64,000 nt of DNA, taken from NCBI RefSeq assembly GCF_018860385.1, contig NZ_JAHKPH010000014.1, positions 573,983 through 637,982 on the forward strand, in the 5' to 3' direction. A model generated the notes under the pieces. It searched no databases and was not told the DNA's origin. It saw nothing but the letters and a program-made list of their open reading frames with translations. Origin of the DNA: Reinekea forsetii. GTDB lineage: Bacteria; Pseudomonadota; Gammaproteobacteria; Pseudomonadales; Natronospirillaceae. The translations under genes were made by a program, and so were the position numbers. Positions 45,947-55,750 of the stretch are shown one piece after another; within the stretch, counting starts at the first letter, position 1, and every line of letters starts with the position of its first letter.

Positions 45947-45972
45947 ACCGCTCACCATAATTTATGAGCGGT
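45947..45972 (+). other. Hairpin after glpV
   Basis: ACCGCTCA pairs perfectly with TGAGCGGT across a 10-base loop directly after the glpV stop. It has no T-run, so it probably stabilises the 3' end of the glpV message ahead of the true terminator. Confidence 0.6.
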
Positions 45973-45981
45973 CGTTCATTG

Positions 45982-46017
45982 AAAGCTGAGGGCACCTAAT
46001 GCCTCAGCTTTTTTTAT
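45982..46017 (+). terminator. Rho-independent terminator between glpV and glpK
   Basis: AAAGCTGAGG pairs with CCTCAGCTTT over a 10-base loop and is followed by seven T. It separates transport genes from glpK, which therefore depends on read-through or its own promoter. Confidence 0.9.
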
Positions 46018-46049
46018 AGATTTAGATTTCAGTTGTAAAGGGCAAAACG

Positions 46050-47552
46050 ATGACCGATTACATTTTATCCATAGATCAAGGCACTACCAGCTCGCGTGCT
46101 ATCTTGTTTAATCGCGACGGAGAATTGTGTGCAACTAGCCAGCAAGAGTTTCCACAGCATTTCCCTAACGATGGCTGGGTAGAGCATGAACCGGATGACA
46201 TTTGGAGTAGCGTGTTATCAACCTGCCAAGGCGTCATTAAGCAACACAACATTAGCGCAAATCAGATTGCAGCCATTGGTATAAGTAATCAACGAGAAAC
46301 AACGATGATTTGGGACCGCACAACCGGAGAGCCCATTCATCGCGCCATAGTGTGGCAAGACCGTCGCACCGCAGCAACCTGCAGCGAATTAGAATCGGCA
46401 GACTCCAAAAACGAACAAATCATTAAAGATAAAACAGGGCTCTTAATAGACCCGTATTTTTCAGCCACAAAAATTAGCTGGATATTAGACAACGTATCGG
46501 GCGCACGTGAAAAAGCGGAACGTGGTGAACTCGCCTTTGGTACGGTCGACACCTTTTTAATATGGAAACTCACCAACGGTGCATCGCATACAACCGATGC
46601 CACCAATGCAGCCAGAACCAGTTTATTTAATATTCATACCCAGCAATGGGATGATGACCTGTTGTCACTGTTTAATGTGCCCAAATCTATATTGCCCACC
46701 GTGCTTGATTCTTCCGCAAACTTCGGCACGGTAGATCCGCAATGGTTTGGTGAATCAATTTGCATAGGTGGAGTGGCAGGTGATCAACACGCCGCTCTAT
46801 TTGGCCAAGCCTGTTTTGAAGCTGGCATGGCAAAAAGCACCTACGGTACTGGGTGCTTTTTAATGCTCAATACGGGTAAAAAAGCGTTGTCTTCGCAAAA
46901 CCGATTATTAACAACGGTCGCGTATCGGTTAAATGGCGAAGTGACTTACGCGTTAGAGGGCAGCATTTTTGCCGCTGGCACCACCATTCAATGGTTAAGA
47001 GACGGGTTAAAGTTAATAGGGGATGCCAAAGAAACAGAAGCACTGGCTTTGCAAACACCCAGTGAGCACGGAGTCTATTTAGTGCCAGCCTTTATTGGGT
47101 TAGGAGCACCCTACTGGGACCCAAATGCAAGAGGCGCAATTTTTGGTTTAACACGAGACACAGGCATTAAAGAAATTGTCACGGCTGGTTTGCAATCGGT
47201 TGCCTACCAAACAAAAGACCTACAAAAAGCGATGGAGCTGGATGGCGTTCGTCCAACCGCATTGCGGGTAGATGGCGGCATGGTTGCCAACAATTGGTTG
47301 ATGCAGTTTTTATCCGACATGCTCGGTGCCACGGTAGATCGCCCAACCATTACCGAAACCAGTGCGCTGGGAGCTGCCCAATTGGCGGGGTTGCAGGTAG
47401 GCTTTTACGATTCGTTAAGCCAGCTCAGTGATTTATGGCAACGAGATCGGTTGTTCGAGCCGAGCTGGGCAAAAGAAAAACGTGATACCTATTATGATGG
47501 TTGGTTAGAATCGATCGAAAAGGTTAAACAAGGTGAAACCAGCAGCCTTTAA
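46050..47552 (+). CDS. glpK: Glycerol kinase
   Basis: A 500-residue FGGY kinase that phosphorylates incoming glycerol to glycerol 3-phosphate. [14 protein letters not shown] (6-19) binds [11 protein letters not shown] and [11 protein letters not shown] line the active site, and [14 protein letters not shown] plus [14 protein letters not shown] are FGGY signatures. Its position after the glycerol importer confirms substrate identity. No glycerol-3-phosphate dehydrogenase gene is in the window. It ends overlapping a convergent LysR gene by four bases. Confidence 0.97.
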   Translation: MTDYILSIDQGTTSSRAILFNRDGELCATSQQEFPQHFPNDGWVEHEPDDIWSSVLSTCQGVIKQHNISANQIAAIGISNQRETTMIWDRTTGEPIHRAIVWQDRRTAATCSELESADSKNEQIIKDKTGLLIDPYFSATKISWILDNVSGAREKAERGELAFGTVDTFLIWKLTNGASHTTDATNAARTSLFNIHTQQWDDDLLSLFNVPKSILPTVLDSSANFGTVDPQWFGESICIGGVAGDQHAALFGQACFEAGMAKSTYGTGCFLMLNTGKKALSSQNRLLTTVAYRLNGEVTYALEGSIFAAGTTIQWLRDGLKLIGDAKETEALALQTPSEHGVYLVPAFIGLGAPYWDPNARGAIFGLTRDTGIKEIVTAGLQSVAYQTKDLQKAMELDGVRPTALRVDGGMVANNWLMQFLSDMLGATVDRPTITETSALGAAQLAGLQVGFYDSLSQLSDLWQRDRLFEPSWAKEKRDTYYDGWLESIEKVKQGETSSL

Positions 47553-48427
47553 CGCATTTGCTCTCGAACATATTGCATAAAAGCTGAAATACGAGCGGCG
47601 TGAATTAAGTCTGGGTGCGTCAGTATCCACAAGCCGCTCTCAAACTGAATTTCCGGGAAGCGCAAGGTCACTAAGTTTTCGCCGCCATCGTCGAAGGGCA
47701 GTAAGCCCAGCCCTAAGCCTTTTCGCGCGGCGTAACGAACCGCCTCTAAATTATCGACTTCAATGGCAAAGGTTCGGTTTGGCAAGTAACGTTTATACAG
47801 CTCCGCTAAAATGCTGGGCTTACTGCCGTTGTAACCAATCCAAGGCAATTGCAGCGCCTCTTCAAAGGTATCAGGAACGCCAAATCGCTCCAATAAATCA
47901 GGGTTCGCGACAACGCCCCAGTTCATTCTAGACAGTTCCGAGCCTACTAAATGCTCGGGCGGTGTCATGGTGGCTCTAATGGCAATGTCGGCTTCACGCC
48001 GATTCAGGTCGGCGTGGCGCAAGCTTGAATCAATACTGAAGTGAACGTTGGGGTGAATGGCCTGAAAGCCAACAATCCAATCCACCACCTGTGTTTCAAT
48101 GCGTGCACCAGGAACGGTTATGCGAATATTGCCTTCCAGATTTTGCTCTTTCCCCATCAGCTTTAGGCTAATGGCTTGTATATTCTCTTCTGTTTTATCG
48201 AGATAGCTGAGTATCTCTAAACCCGTTGGGCTTAATTCATAGCCATTGTTGTTACGAATAAACAGGTTTGTAGCGCAACGTTTTTCAAACTGATTCAATC
48301 GTCTAAACACGGTGCTGTGGTTAACACCGAGCTTACGCGCGGCGGCGGCTATCGAGCCTTCTTTCGCCACATGGTAAACATACCGTAGGTCTTCCCAATC
48401 AAAATTCAGTTCTTTGCTTTTTTGCAT
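47549..48427 (-). CDS. LysR-family regulator divergent from azoreductase
   Basis: A 292-residue LysR protein with HTH in [21 protein letters not shown] (pattern only) and a C-terminal effector domain of the CrgA-like type ([22 protein letters not shown] pattern). The 80-base gap to the divergent azoR suggests that it controls that gene. Confidence 0.9.
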   Translation of the reverse strand: MQKSKELNFDWEDLRYVYHVAKEGSIAAAARKLGVNHSTVFRRLNQFEKRCATNLFIRNNNGYELSPTGLEILSYLDKTEENIQAISLKLMGKEQNLEGNIRITVPGARIETQVVDWIVGFQAIHPNVHFSIDSSLRHADLNRREADIAIRATMTPPEHLVGSELSRMNWGVVANPDLLERFGVPDTFEEALQLPWIGYNGSKPSILAELYKRYLPNRTFAIEVDNLEAVRYAARKGLGLGLLPFDDGGENLVTLRFPEIQFESGLWILTHPDLIHAARISAFMQYVREQMR

Positions 48428-48507
48428 AGAAGGCTTGCTTATTTTGCTAATTTATTTGCGAATTAGCATAGCCTATAGTGAGTCTATATCAAATAGGAAG
48501 CACCGAA

Positions 48508-49104
48508 ATGAAATCATTACTTATTATTAAAAGCTCAGTTATGGCTGGGCAATCTAAATCTGGCGCATTGGCCGATGAATATCAACGTATTTGGTTAGAG
48601 AACAACCCAGGCGGTAAAGTGACTCAGCGAGATCTAGCGGCAAGCCCCATTGCAGCACTCGATGGCCATTTAGCTGGCGCGTTTTTTACACCTGAAGACC
48701 AGCGAACTGCCGAGCAGGTGGCGTTAGTGGCGCAATCGGATGCACTTATTGCCGAGCTAAAAGCGCACAATGACATCGTGATTACCGCACCCATGTATAA
48801 CTTTACCTTCCCGGTGCAGCTAAAAAATTACTTTGATTCTATTGCCCGTGCAGGAATCACCTTTAAATACACCGATAAAGGCCCAGTGGGATTATTAACC
48901 GAAAAGCGCGCTTTAGTGATTGCTTCACGCGGTGGCATTTACCCAGAAGGTGCCGATAACCAAACGCCGCTACTGCGTCAGTTCTTGGGCTTTATAGGTA
49001 TTCAAGATGTTGAGTTTGTGTATGCCGAAGGGTTAAACCTTGGTGAAGAATCAGCCAATGCCTCTATGGCGCAAGCCAAGCAAGCGCTCACTGAGTTAGC
49101 ATAA
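48508..49104 (+). CDS. azoR: FMN-dependent NADH-azoreductase
   Basis: A 198-residue flavodoxin-fold quinone/azo reductase. Motifs are SSVMAGQSKSGALADEY, APMYNFTFPVQLKNYFDSIA (FMN binding, about 92-111) and FKYTDKGPVGLL. It reduces quinones and azo compounds with NADH. ATG 48508 is used because AGGAAG precedes it. Its neighbours are a divergent LysR and a convergent TetR regulator. Confidence 0.93.
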   Translation: MKSLLIIKSSVMAGQSKSGALADEYQRIWLENNPGGKVTQRDLAASPIAALDGHLAGAFFTPEDQRTAEQVALVAQSDALIAELKAHNDIVITAPMYNFTFPVQLKNYFDSIARAGITFKYTDKGPVGLLTEKRALVIASRGGIYPEGADNQTPLLRQFLGFIGIQDVEFVYAEGLNLGEESANASMAQAKQALTELA

Positions 49105-49114
49105 GTACTAAAAG

Positions 49115-49570
49115 CTAAGCCATTAACTTATTCAGTAAGTAATGGCTTACTTTGTCTTCTACGCGTAATGCGTCTATGCCTTGCTGAGCACACCAATCTT
49201 TTAAGTCGGCTCGCCACACAGCATCGTAATGTTGTTTAAACAATTGAGTTGCTTCAACGGCTCGATTCCCTTCACCAATGATTAGCCTGTAAAAAGTAAT
49301 CGCTTCTGAATGCAACCAAGCGTTTTTTAGTTCCTCAATGAGCACCTTCTCGGAGCTCGAGGTTAGCGAAGCCGCACTTTGCTGCGCCAACCAAAGCGAC
49401 ACAACGTGATAAAACAAAGCGCTTTTATCGGGAAAGTGGTTGTAAACCGTAGGTTTAGATACCTTGGAAGCTTTGACAACCATGTCGACAGACGTACCCT
49501 TTATGCCGTGTTCAAAAAACAGGGGTCGAGCGCTTAAGGCAATGTGATCTTTTTTAGAAGGCTGAGCCAT
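49115..49570 (-). CDS. TetR-family regulator
   Basis: A 151-residue short TetR-like repressor. The HTH is ALSARPLFFEHGIKGTSVDMVV...VSKPTVYNHFPDKSALFYHVV (pattern only), near residues 10-50. The C-terminal domain is shorter than usual. ATG 49570 is preferred over TTG 49603. It points away from trpB, so a link to tryptophan synthesis is only possible, not shown. Confidence 0.85.
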   Translation of the reverse strand: MAQPSKKDHIALSARPLFFEHGIKGTSVDMVVKASKVSKPTVYNHFPDKSALFYHVVSLWLAQQSAASLTSSSEKVLIEELKNAWLHSEAITFYRLIIGEGNRAVEATQLFKQHYDAVWRADLKDWCAQQGIDALRVEDKVSHYLLNKLMA

Positions 49571-49682
49571 AAAATACTTGATTCTATCAGTTGATTGCAG
49601 CAAACTTTACTAAACCGTTTAGTTTATGTCTAGGTGAAGTTATCTAAAGGGTTCCCTAATTAGATCAGCAAGAGGATTCATC

Positions 49683-50945
49683 ATGATACGCAGTGACAAT
49701 GGATATTTCGGCGAATTTGGCGGCCGCTACGTTCCTGAAATTTTATTACCCGCATTAACCGAGCTCGAAGACATGTTCTTCGCATTGCGTGATGACCCTA
49801 CTTTTTGGCAAGAATATTTAACCTTAACGCAAGAATTCAGTGGTCGCCCAACGCCACTCACTCCGCTGCGTCGTTTATCTAAAGAACTGGGTGGCGCACA
49901 AATTTGGCTCAAGCGAGAAGACCTAAACCACTCCGGTGCGCACAAGGTGAATAACGTGCTAGGCCAAGGGTTGTTAGTGCAACGTATGGGTAAAAAGCGC
50001 GTCATTGCCGAAACGGGTGCCGGCCAACACGGCTTAGCCACCGCCATTATGGCGGCGCGTTTGGGTTTAGATACCACTATTTATATGGGCGCCGATGATA
50101 TTGAGCGTCAGTATTCGAATGTATTTTGGATGCGTCAGCTAGGCTCCAAAGTAGTCGGCGTTGAAACCGGCGCTCGTACTTTAAAAGAAGCACTCGATGA
50201 AGCCCTGCGTGATTGGGCGGGCAGCGTGGAAAACACCCACTACGTATTAGGTACGGCTTGTGGCCCTGCGCCATTCCCTGAATTGGTGAGCTATTTCCAA
50301 GGCGTTATTTCGCAAGAAATTAAGCAGCAAGCCATGGCGCAAATAGGCCGATTACCCGATGAAATCGTGGCCTGCGTAGGCGGCGGCTCTAATGCCATGG
50401 GCGCGTTCGGAGCCTTTTTAGAAGATGACAACGTCGGTTTAGTGGGTGTAGAGGCCGGTGGCTTAAGCTTTAAAGAAGGCGAACACTCGGTTCGTTTATT
50501 ACCCGATACCGCCACACCTGGCATTGCCCAAGGCTACAAAACACTGTTTTTGCAAAACGAAGACGGCCAGTTAGGCGATACTCATTCAATTGCGGCCGGG
50601 CTAGATTACGTCGGCGTTTCACCAATTTTGGCACACCTAACCCAAACGGGGCGTGTTACACCTGAATCGGCGCAAGATCATGAAGTGACCGATGCCTTTA
50701 AACTCCTGATGAAAACAGAAGGCATTATTCCGGCGTTAGAATCTTCACATGCTCTGGCCGGTGGTTTTAAGCGTGCTAAAAGCATGCGCCCCCATCAACA
50801 CATTGTGATTAATTTAAGCGGCCGTGGCGATAAAGACATTTTCAACATTGCCCGAGCCTTCCCACAACCCGAATGGTCAGATTTCTTGCAACGCGAATCC
50901 GAGCGAGCCAAGGAACTGTTTGAAGCGACTCAAGGAGAGAAATAA
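49683..50945 (+). CDS. trpB: Tryptophan synthase beta chain
   Basis: A 420-residue PLP enzyme joining indole and serine to tryptophan. Lys88 in HSGAHKVNNVLG binds PLP, ETGAGQHG is the indole/serine loop, and GGGSNAMG binds the PLP phosphate. Length slightly above the 397-aa norm. The start codon of trpA shares one base with its stop (TAATG). The other trp genes are not in the window. Confidence 0.97.
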   Translation: MIRSDNGYFGEFGGRYVPEILLPALTELEDMFFALRDDPTFWQEYLTLTQEFSGRPTPLTPLRRLSKELGGAQIWLKREDLNHSGAHKVNNVLGQGLLVQRMGKKRVIAETGAGQHGLATAIMAARLGLDTTIYMGADDIERQYSNVFWMRQLGSKVVGVETGARTLKEALDEALRDWAGSVENTHYVLGTACGPAPFPELVSYFQGVISQEIKQQAMAQIGRLPDEIVACVGGGSNAMGAFGAFLEDDNVGLVGVEAGGLSFKEGEHSVRLLPDTATPGIAQGYKTLFLQNEDGQLGDTHSIAAGLDYVGVSPILAHLTQTGRVTPESAQDHEVTDAFKLLMKTEGIIPALESSHALAGGFKRAKSMRPHQHIVINLSGRGDKDIFNIARAFPQPEWSDFLQRESERAKELFEATQGEK

Positions 50946-51712
50946 TGTTTCCGAAGTTAAATGATAAACTGCAAGTGATGTCGCATGCCGTGGTTGGCTT
51001 TCCTAATTTAGAAGAAAACGAAAAGGCCATTGCTGGGTTGGTGGAATCGGGCGTTAAACTCATTGAATTACAAGTACCGTTCAGTGACCCAGTCGCCGAT
51101 GGCCATACTTTAGTGAACGCCTGTTACGATGCTTTAAAGCAAGGCGGTTCGGTTAAAGCCACATTAGAGTTGGCCACTAAGGTATCGAAAAACCACCCAG
51201 ACGCCACCTTCATTTTAATGAGTTATTTAAACCCGCTGTATAAGTACGGGTTAGAAAAATTATTTGAAGATGCTGCTGCAGCGGGCATTAAAGGCATGAT
51301 TATCCCCGATATGCCGGTAGAGCAATTTGAGCCATTTATGCCTAAGCTAGACGAGCTTGGCATAGCGCCTATCTTGATGGTCACGCCAAATACTCCCGAT
51401 GAACGGGTAGAGCGTATTGCGAAATCAGCACGTGGAATGATATACGTGGTATCACGCATGGGAGTTACTGGGTCGCAAACGATGTGGGGTGAAGAGTTTC
51501 ATGCTTACATTAAGCGCATACGTAGTCATACCGATTTACCGCTGTCGGTTGGGTTTGGTATTCGCGGCGCAGAAGATTTAAAAGCCTTAACGGGCACTGC
51601 CGAGGTTGCAGCCTTCTGCTCAAAATACATAGAATGGCAGCGCCATGAAGGCAGTGATGCCGCCGCGGCGCATATGAAAGCACTGTTAGCCGATGCTAAT
51701 TTAAGTGATTAA
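50945..51712 (+). CDS. trpA: Tryptophan synthase alpha chain, divergent
   Basis: A 255-residue TIM-barrel lyase that cleaves indole-3-glycerol phosphate. The catalytic Glu and Asp are conserved in IELQVPFSDPVADG. Other signatures differ from the usual form: SHAVVGFPNLE replaces PFVTAGDP, and YVVSRMGVTGSQTMWG replaces YLLSRAGVTG. It is translationally coupled to trpB, so function is not in doubt, but the lineage may be unusual. Confidence 0.93.
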   Translation: MFPKLNDKLQVMSHAVVGFPNLEENEKAIAGLVESGVKLIELQVPFSDPVADGHTLVNACYDALKQGGSVKATLELATKVSKNHPDATFILMSYLNPLYKYGLEKLFEDAAAAGIKGMIIPDMPVEQFEPFMPKLDELGIAPILMVTPNTPDERVERIAKSARGMIYVVSRMGVTGSQTMWGEEFHAYIKRIRSHTDLPLSVGFGIRGAEDLKALTGTAEVAAFCSKYIEWQRHEGSDAAAAHMKALLADANLSD

Positions 51713-51735
51713 CTCACCAACGACATAGGTAAAAA

Positions 51736-52029
51736 ATGTTAAAAGCGTTCCGAGCCATCAGTGTTCTCGAAGGGTTATCTTATTTAGTCATTCTAGGCGT
51801 AACATTAGGGTTTATCAGCCGCGATTGGGTGATGGTTCTAGGGTTAACGCACGGTGCTTTGTTTACCTTGTATTTTGTGGCTTCTTTGATTGTTACGCAT
51901 AAAATGGCTTGGCCAGTTTGGGGTTGGCTGCTTTTGCTATTGGTTTCTATTGTGCCGTTTGCGTTTATTGCGCTTGAATGGTTTTTACGCCAACGAGAGC
52001 ACAAGCTGGCTAGCACGGTCAAACCCTAA
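51736..52029 (+). CDS. DUF3817 membrane protein
   Basis: A 97-residue protein with three helices (about 15-35, 40-57, 62-82). RAISVLEGLSYLVILGV at the N-terminus and the HGALFTLYF motif are hallmarks of DUF3817. Function unknown. It follows trpA by 23 bases. Confidence 0.85.
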   Translation: MLKAFRAISVLEGLSYLVILGVTLGFISRDWVMVLGLTHGALFTLYFVASLIVTHKMAWPVWGWLLLLLVSIVPFAFIALEWFLRQREHKLASTVKP

Positions 52030-52042
52030 TGTGGCCAGCTAA

Positions 52043-52516
52043 ATGAGCCTAAATAGCCTAAGCAAATTAAAGCCATGCGATCTTTCAGAGATAGAGTTAG
52101 CCCAATACCCGGCTAACAACATGGCCAATTCACAACTGCATTGGGCGGTTATTGTTGCTCGATACCAAAACCAATGGGTGTTTGTAAAACACAAAGATCG
52201 CACTACGTTAGAGTCGCCTGGTGGCAAGCGAGAGCCAGGTGAAACCATTGGCGAATGCGCTCATCGAGAGTTATTTGAAGAAACGGGTGCAACCAACTTC
52301 AACTTAGAACCCATGGCCACCTATGCCATAAAATTACCCCATGGTGAACTCAGTTACGGTCAGCTGTTTTTTGCCAGTATTGATTCATTGGGGCCTCTGC
52401 CCAGCAGTGAAATTGAAAAAGTGGTGTGTTCTTCGAGGTACCCAGATGCGCACACCTACCCCAATGTTCACCCCTTTTTACTGGATCAAGTAAAAAACAA
52501 ACTCAACCTGGTTTGA
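52043..52516 (+). CDS. NUDIX hydrolase
   Basis: A 157-residue single-domain Nudix protein. The Nudix box is complete (GGKREPGET...RELFEETGA, about 60-82). Substrate unknown. It lies 13 bases after the DUF3817 gene and may be in the same transcript as trpBA. Confidence 0.88.
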   Translation: MSLNSLSKLKPCDLSEIELAQYPANNMANSQLHWAVIVARYQNQWVFVKHKDRTTLESPGGKREPGETIGECAHRELFEETGATNFNLEPMATYAIKLPHGELSYGQLFFASIDSLGPLPSSEIEKVVCSSRYPDAHTYPNVHPFLLDQVKNKLNLV

Positions 52517-52634
52517 ATGTTACAAAATGTATCTTAAGGCCTGCCTATCGCATCGAAATACTTTCCTACACAATTCGCGCAATGATTGAAAATTGAACTA
52601 AGCTCTTAAAAATAAACACCTACTTGAGAGTTAA

Positions 52635-54467
52635 TTGGTGAAGGTAATTGTTCGGAATTTGGCTGGGTTAATTCTGTGGTTATTTTATTCAACCACAGTG
52701 TCTGCGTTAGACGTAGGGTCAGATTTTAAGCGCATCAACATTAAAGATATATGTGAAGCCTTTGTAGCGAATGAGTCTTTTCTCAATTCGCCTGACGTTG
52801 CGCGTGAGTTAATAACGTCTCAACAATGGCAGCCTTGCTCCGAGGTCAAATTATCCAGAGGCTATACCAAAGACAGGCTTTGGATTAAAATTGATTTCAC
52901 TAATCATAATCTAGAGGTTGAGACGGCCTACCTAAATTTATTCCCCAGTTGGATTACCGAAATTAGCCATTATCACTTTGAAGGTTCAACTTTGAAAAGA
53001 TGGAAAAATGATGGCATCGCCTTCCCATTTCATCATCGTGAAATACCTTCTTCAAACATAGTACTGCCATTAATCAACGAACCTGGTAAGCCAGCAACAA
53101 CGCTGTTACATGTTCAAACAGACCTAGCATTTCTTATTGGTGGAACCCTTCTTAGTGAAACAGAAGCTTTGAAGTCTGGTGTAACCGTAAATCTCATTAA
53201 TGGTATTTTAATCGGCGCTATAGTGATGATTGGACTCTATAATTTGTTCATATACTTTAGCCTTCGAGACAGTAACTACCTCTATTATTTTTTATATAAT
53301 GCCTCCATGCTTCTCATGCTATCTGTGATCTATGGCTTTGGTTATCAATTTATATGGCCAGACGCCGTTAAATTTAATACTTTTTTAGAATCCGCAGCTG
53401 GACCGTTTTTGGGTATTTTTATGTCGCAATTTGTAAGGCGATTTTTAGATTTATCAAACGTGTCTAAAGCGCTCGATAGGATATTAGTGTTTTTTATTTT
53501 GGCCTCTGCACTGGTTGTCGTGTTAACGATGTTGCCCTCACTGAATGACAAAACATCGGTCTGGTCTGGTGTTCTTGCTATCATCGGCGCACCGGTGGTT
53601 TTGCTAGCCGGTGTAAGGGCGCTGTTAAAAAAACAAGTGTCGGCTGGCTATTTTTTAGTTGCTTGGGCGTTATCACTCATTTCAATAACCCTGTTTGGGT
53701 TAATGATCACAGGTTTGTTAGAGTTTAACCTTATTTTGTTCTATAGCTTTGGTATAGGAGCTGTATTGGAAATGTTGCTATTGTCTTTTGCTCTAGCCAA
53801 CAAAATTCACGTATTGCAAATTGAAAAAGCGCAAGCCATTGATGCCGTGCTACAAGCTGAAAAAGAAAAATCGCGAAGTATCGCTTTGGCCGCCGCACAG
53901 CTCGAACATAAAGTGTCAGTGCGGACTCATGATCTAGCACAAGAAAAAAGGCGTGCCGAAGTGCTAGCGAGAACCGATCCACTCACAGGGCTAAATAATC
54001 GTCGGGCATTTTTTGAAAAAGGTGAAAAGTTGTTTTCCGGCGTCCGGTTAAGTGCAGGCGAAAAATCACTAGCGGTCATCATGGCTGATATTGATCATTT
54101 TAAAAAAATTAATGATCGTTACGGTCACAGTGTTGGTGATGTAGTGATCACCTCTGTGGCGCTAAAATTGCTACCATGCTTTTTAGGAAATTCTGTAATT
54201 GGTCGAATAGGCGGTGAAGAATTTGCCATTGCTATTGAAGGGTTCCACTTCGAGGAAGTTGTAGCTAAGGCAGAGCACGCACGCCAAATGATCAGTCAAA
54301 CCTTAACCGAAATCGCAAACGGAAAAGATGTTACTGCGACCATTAGTCTAGGCGTGGCACAGTTCAGTAGCGAAGACCAAAATATAGATGAAACCTTAGC
54401 TCGGGCTGATATGGCTCTTTATCAAGCAAAAGAGCAAGGCCGTAATCGGGTCGTATCGATCCCCTAG
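52635..54467 (+). CDS. 7TMR-DISM diguanylate cyclase
   Basis: A 610-residue membrane receptor enzyme. A signal peptide (to about residue 25) precedes a 7TMR-DISMED2-type extracellular domain (about 30-175), seven transmembrane helices (about 185-390), a coiled-coil linker and a GGDEF domain with GGEEF at 526-530. The RxxD inhibitory site is absent (LPCF in its place), so feedback by c-di-GMP is not expected, unlike the other cyclase in this window. Start is GTG with GAGAG upstream. Monocistronic; ligand unknown. Confidence 0.92.
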   Translation: MVKVIVRNLAGLILWLFYSTTVSALDVGSDFKRINIKDICEAFVANESFLNSPDVARELITSQQWQPCSEVKLSRGYTKDRLWIKIDFTNHNLEVETAYLNLFPSWITEISHYHFEGSTLKRWKNDGIAFPFHHREIPSSNIVLPLINEPGKPATTLLHVQTDLAFLIGGTLLSETEALKSGVTVNLINGILIGAIVMIGLYNLFIYFSLRDSNYLYYFLYNASMLLMLSVIYGFGYQFIWPDAVKFNTFLESAAGPFLGIFMSQFVRRFLDLSNVSKALDRILVFFILASALVVVLTMLPSLNDKTSVWSGVLAIIGAPVVLLAGVRALLKKQVSAGYFLVAWALSLISITLFGLMITGLLEFNLILFYSFGIGAVLEMLLLSFALANKIHVLQIEKAQAIDAVLQAEKEKSRSIALAAAQLEHKVSVRTHDLAQEKRRAEVLARTDPLTGLNNRRAFFEKGEKLFSGVRLSAGEKSLAVIMADIDHFKKINDRYGHSVGDVVITSVALKLLPCFLGNSVIGRIGGEEFAIAIEGFHFEEVVAKAEHARQMISQTLTEIANGKDVTATISLGVAQFSSEDQNIDETLARADMALYQAKEQGRNRVVSIP

Positions 54468-54574
54468 TTGCAGTCCAATTTTATTTTTTGTTTATCCATT
54501 GGTAGTTTTCACTTTCTATTTGACCATCAGTCAGTTAATGTGAGCTGAGTGACAGACTTGATCGATAATTGACC

Positions 54575-55726
54575 ATGATGAAGATACTAATAATAACAAC
54601 CGCTGTGATGATGTATGCTTTGTTAGTTGGCTATGCGACGGCTGACTCTTGGGTTCTTTCAACCCAATGCCCACCCAGTTTTGAACTCACCAAACAAAAC
54701 CAGTGCAAACTGGTGTCTCTTTACCAGCAGTATGAATCGTTACAGGACCAAGGTGTTGGTGGGCTTAAAACAGCATTGCCTGAAAACCGTGATGGCTTTA
54801 GCCCCCAGCAAATAGATCTAGGCCGCTATTTGTTTTTTGATCCGTATTTATCGAAAGACAACACCATTTCCTGTGCCTCGTGTCACAACCCCGATTTAGG
54901 CTTTGCCGATGGTGCCGCCGTAAGTGCCGGAGTAGGCGGGCAACTTGGCACACGGTCTGCGCCCAGCTTGTGGAATGTTGCCTTTAAAGGACGCCTGTTC
55001 TGGGATGGCCGCGCCGACTCGTTAGAAGCACAAATTGAAGGGCCCTTGTATCACCCGACCGAAATGGGGCTTACCCGAGTAGAGCTTTTAAATAAGCTCA
55101 ACGCGTCAGAAACCTATGTATCTTTATTTAAACAAGCATTTGATATTCAAAGTACTGGCTTAATACAACTGCCTGATATTTACAGCGCAATTATTGCCTT
55201 TGAAACCTCGCTCATTTCGCTCAACAGCCGTTACGACTGGTACGCACACGGCTATGCCGATGCACTCACACAGCCAGAGCTAGAAGGGTTAAACATTTTT
55301 AGATCGTTTGTTGCGCGCTGTGCCGAATGCCATACGCCGCCCTTGTTTACCAACCAACAATACGCGGTCATAGGCTCACCCGAGTTAAAAGGCATGCCCT
55401 TTGATATTGGCGCACAAAACCATTTAGAGTTGCCCGACTTACGCGGCGGCTTCCAAGTGCCTAGCCTAAGAAACATCGAGCTAACCGCGCCTTATATGCA
55501 CAACGGCGCCTTTAGCGATTTGCGCAGTTCTGTAGCCTTTTACACCGAAGGCCGTGGCCATGCAGTACCAGAAGATGAAAACTTAAAATTACATTGGCAC
55601 ATTTGGGAGCCAAACTTAACCGAAACCGAAATCGATCGATTAGTCGATTTCTTAAAAACGCTGACCGATGAAAGCTTAAAACCCGTGAAACCAGAGGCTG
55701 TACCTTCTGGCTTAGCGGTGCCTTAA
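54575..55726 (+). CDS. MauG/cytochrome-c-peroxidase-type di-haem protein
   Basis: A 383-residue periplasmic di-haem protein with signal peptide (about 1-24). Haem-binding motifs are CASCH near 105 and CAECH near 252. The segments LGRYLFFDPYLSKDNTISC, RSAPSLWNVAF, FWDGRADSLEAQ and APYMHNGAFSDL are typical of CCP/MauG. It may reduce peroxide or oxidise a partner. The following gene encodes a beta-helix protein with its own haem site, so electron exchange between them is likely. ATG 54575 is taken; ATG 54578 and TTG 54569 are alternatives. Confidence 0.9.
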   Translation: MMKILIITTAVMMYALLVGYATADSWVLSTQCPPSFELTKQNQCKLVSLYQQYESLQDQGVGGLKTALPENRDGFSPQQIDLGRYLFFDPYLSKDNTISCASCHNPDLGFADGAAVSAGVGGQLGTRSAPSLWNVAFKGRLFWDGRADSLEAQIEGPLYHPTEMGLTRVELLNKLNASETYVSLFKQAFDIQSTGLIQLPDIYSAIIAFETSLISLNSRYDWYAHGYADALTQPELEGLNIFRSFVARCAECHTPPLFTNQQYAVIGSPELKGMPFDIGAQNHLELPDLRGGFQVPSLRNIELTAPYMHNGAFSDLRSSVAFYTEGRGHAVPEDENLKLHWHIWEPNLTETEIDRLVDFLKTLTDESLKPVKPEAVPSGLAVP

Positions 55727-55750
55727 ATCGTATGCAGACCAGGGGGAACT

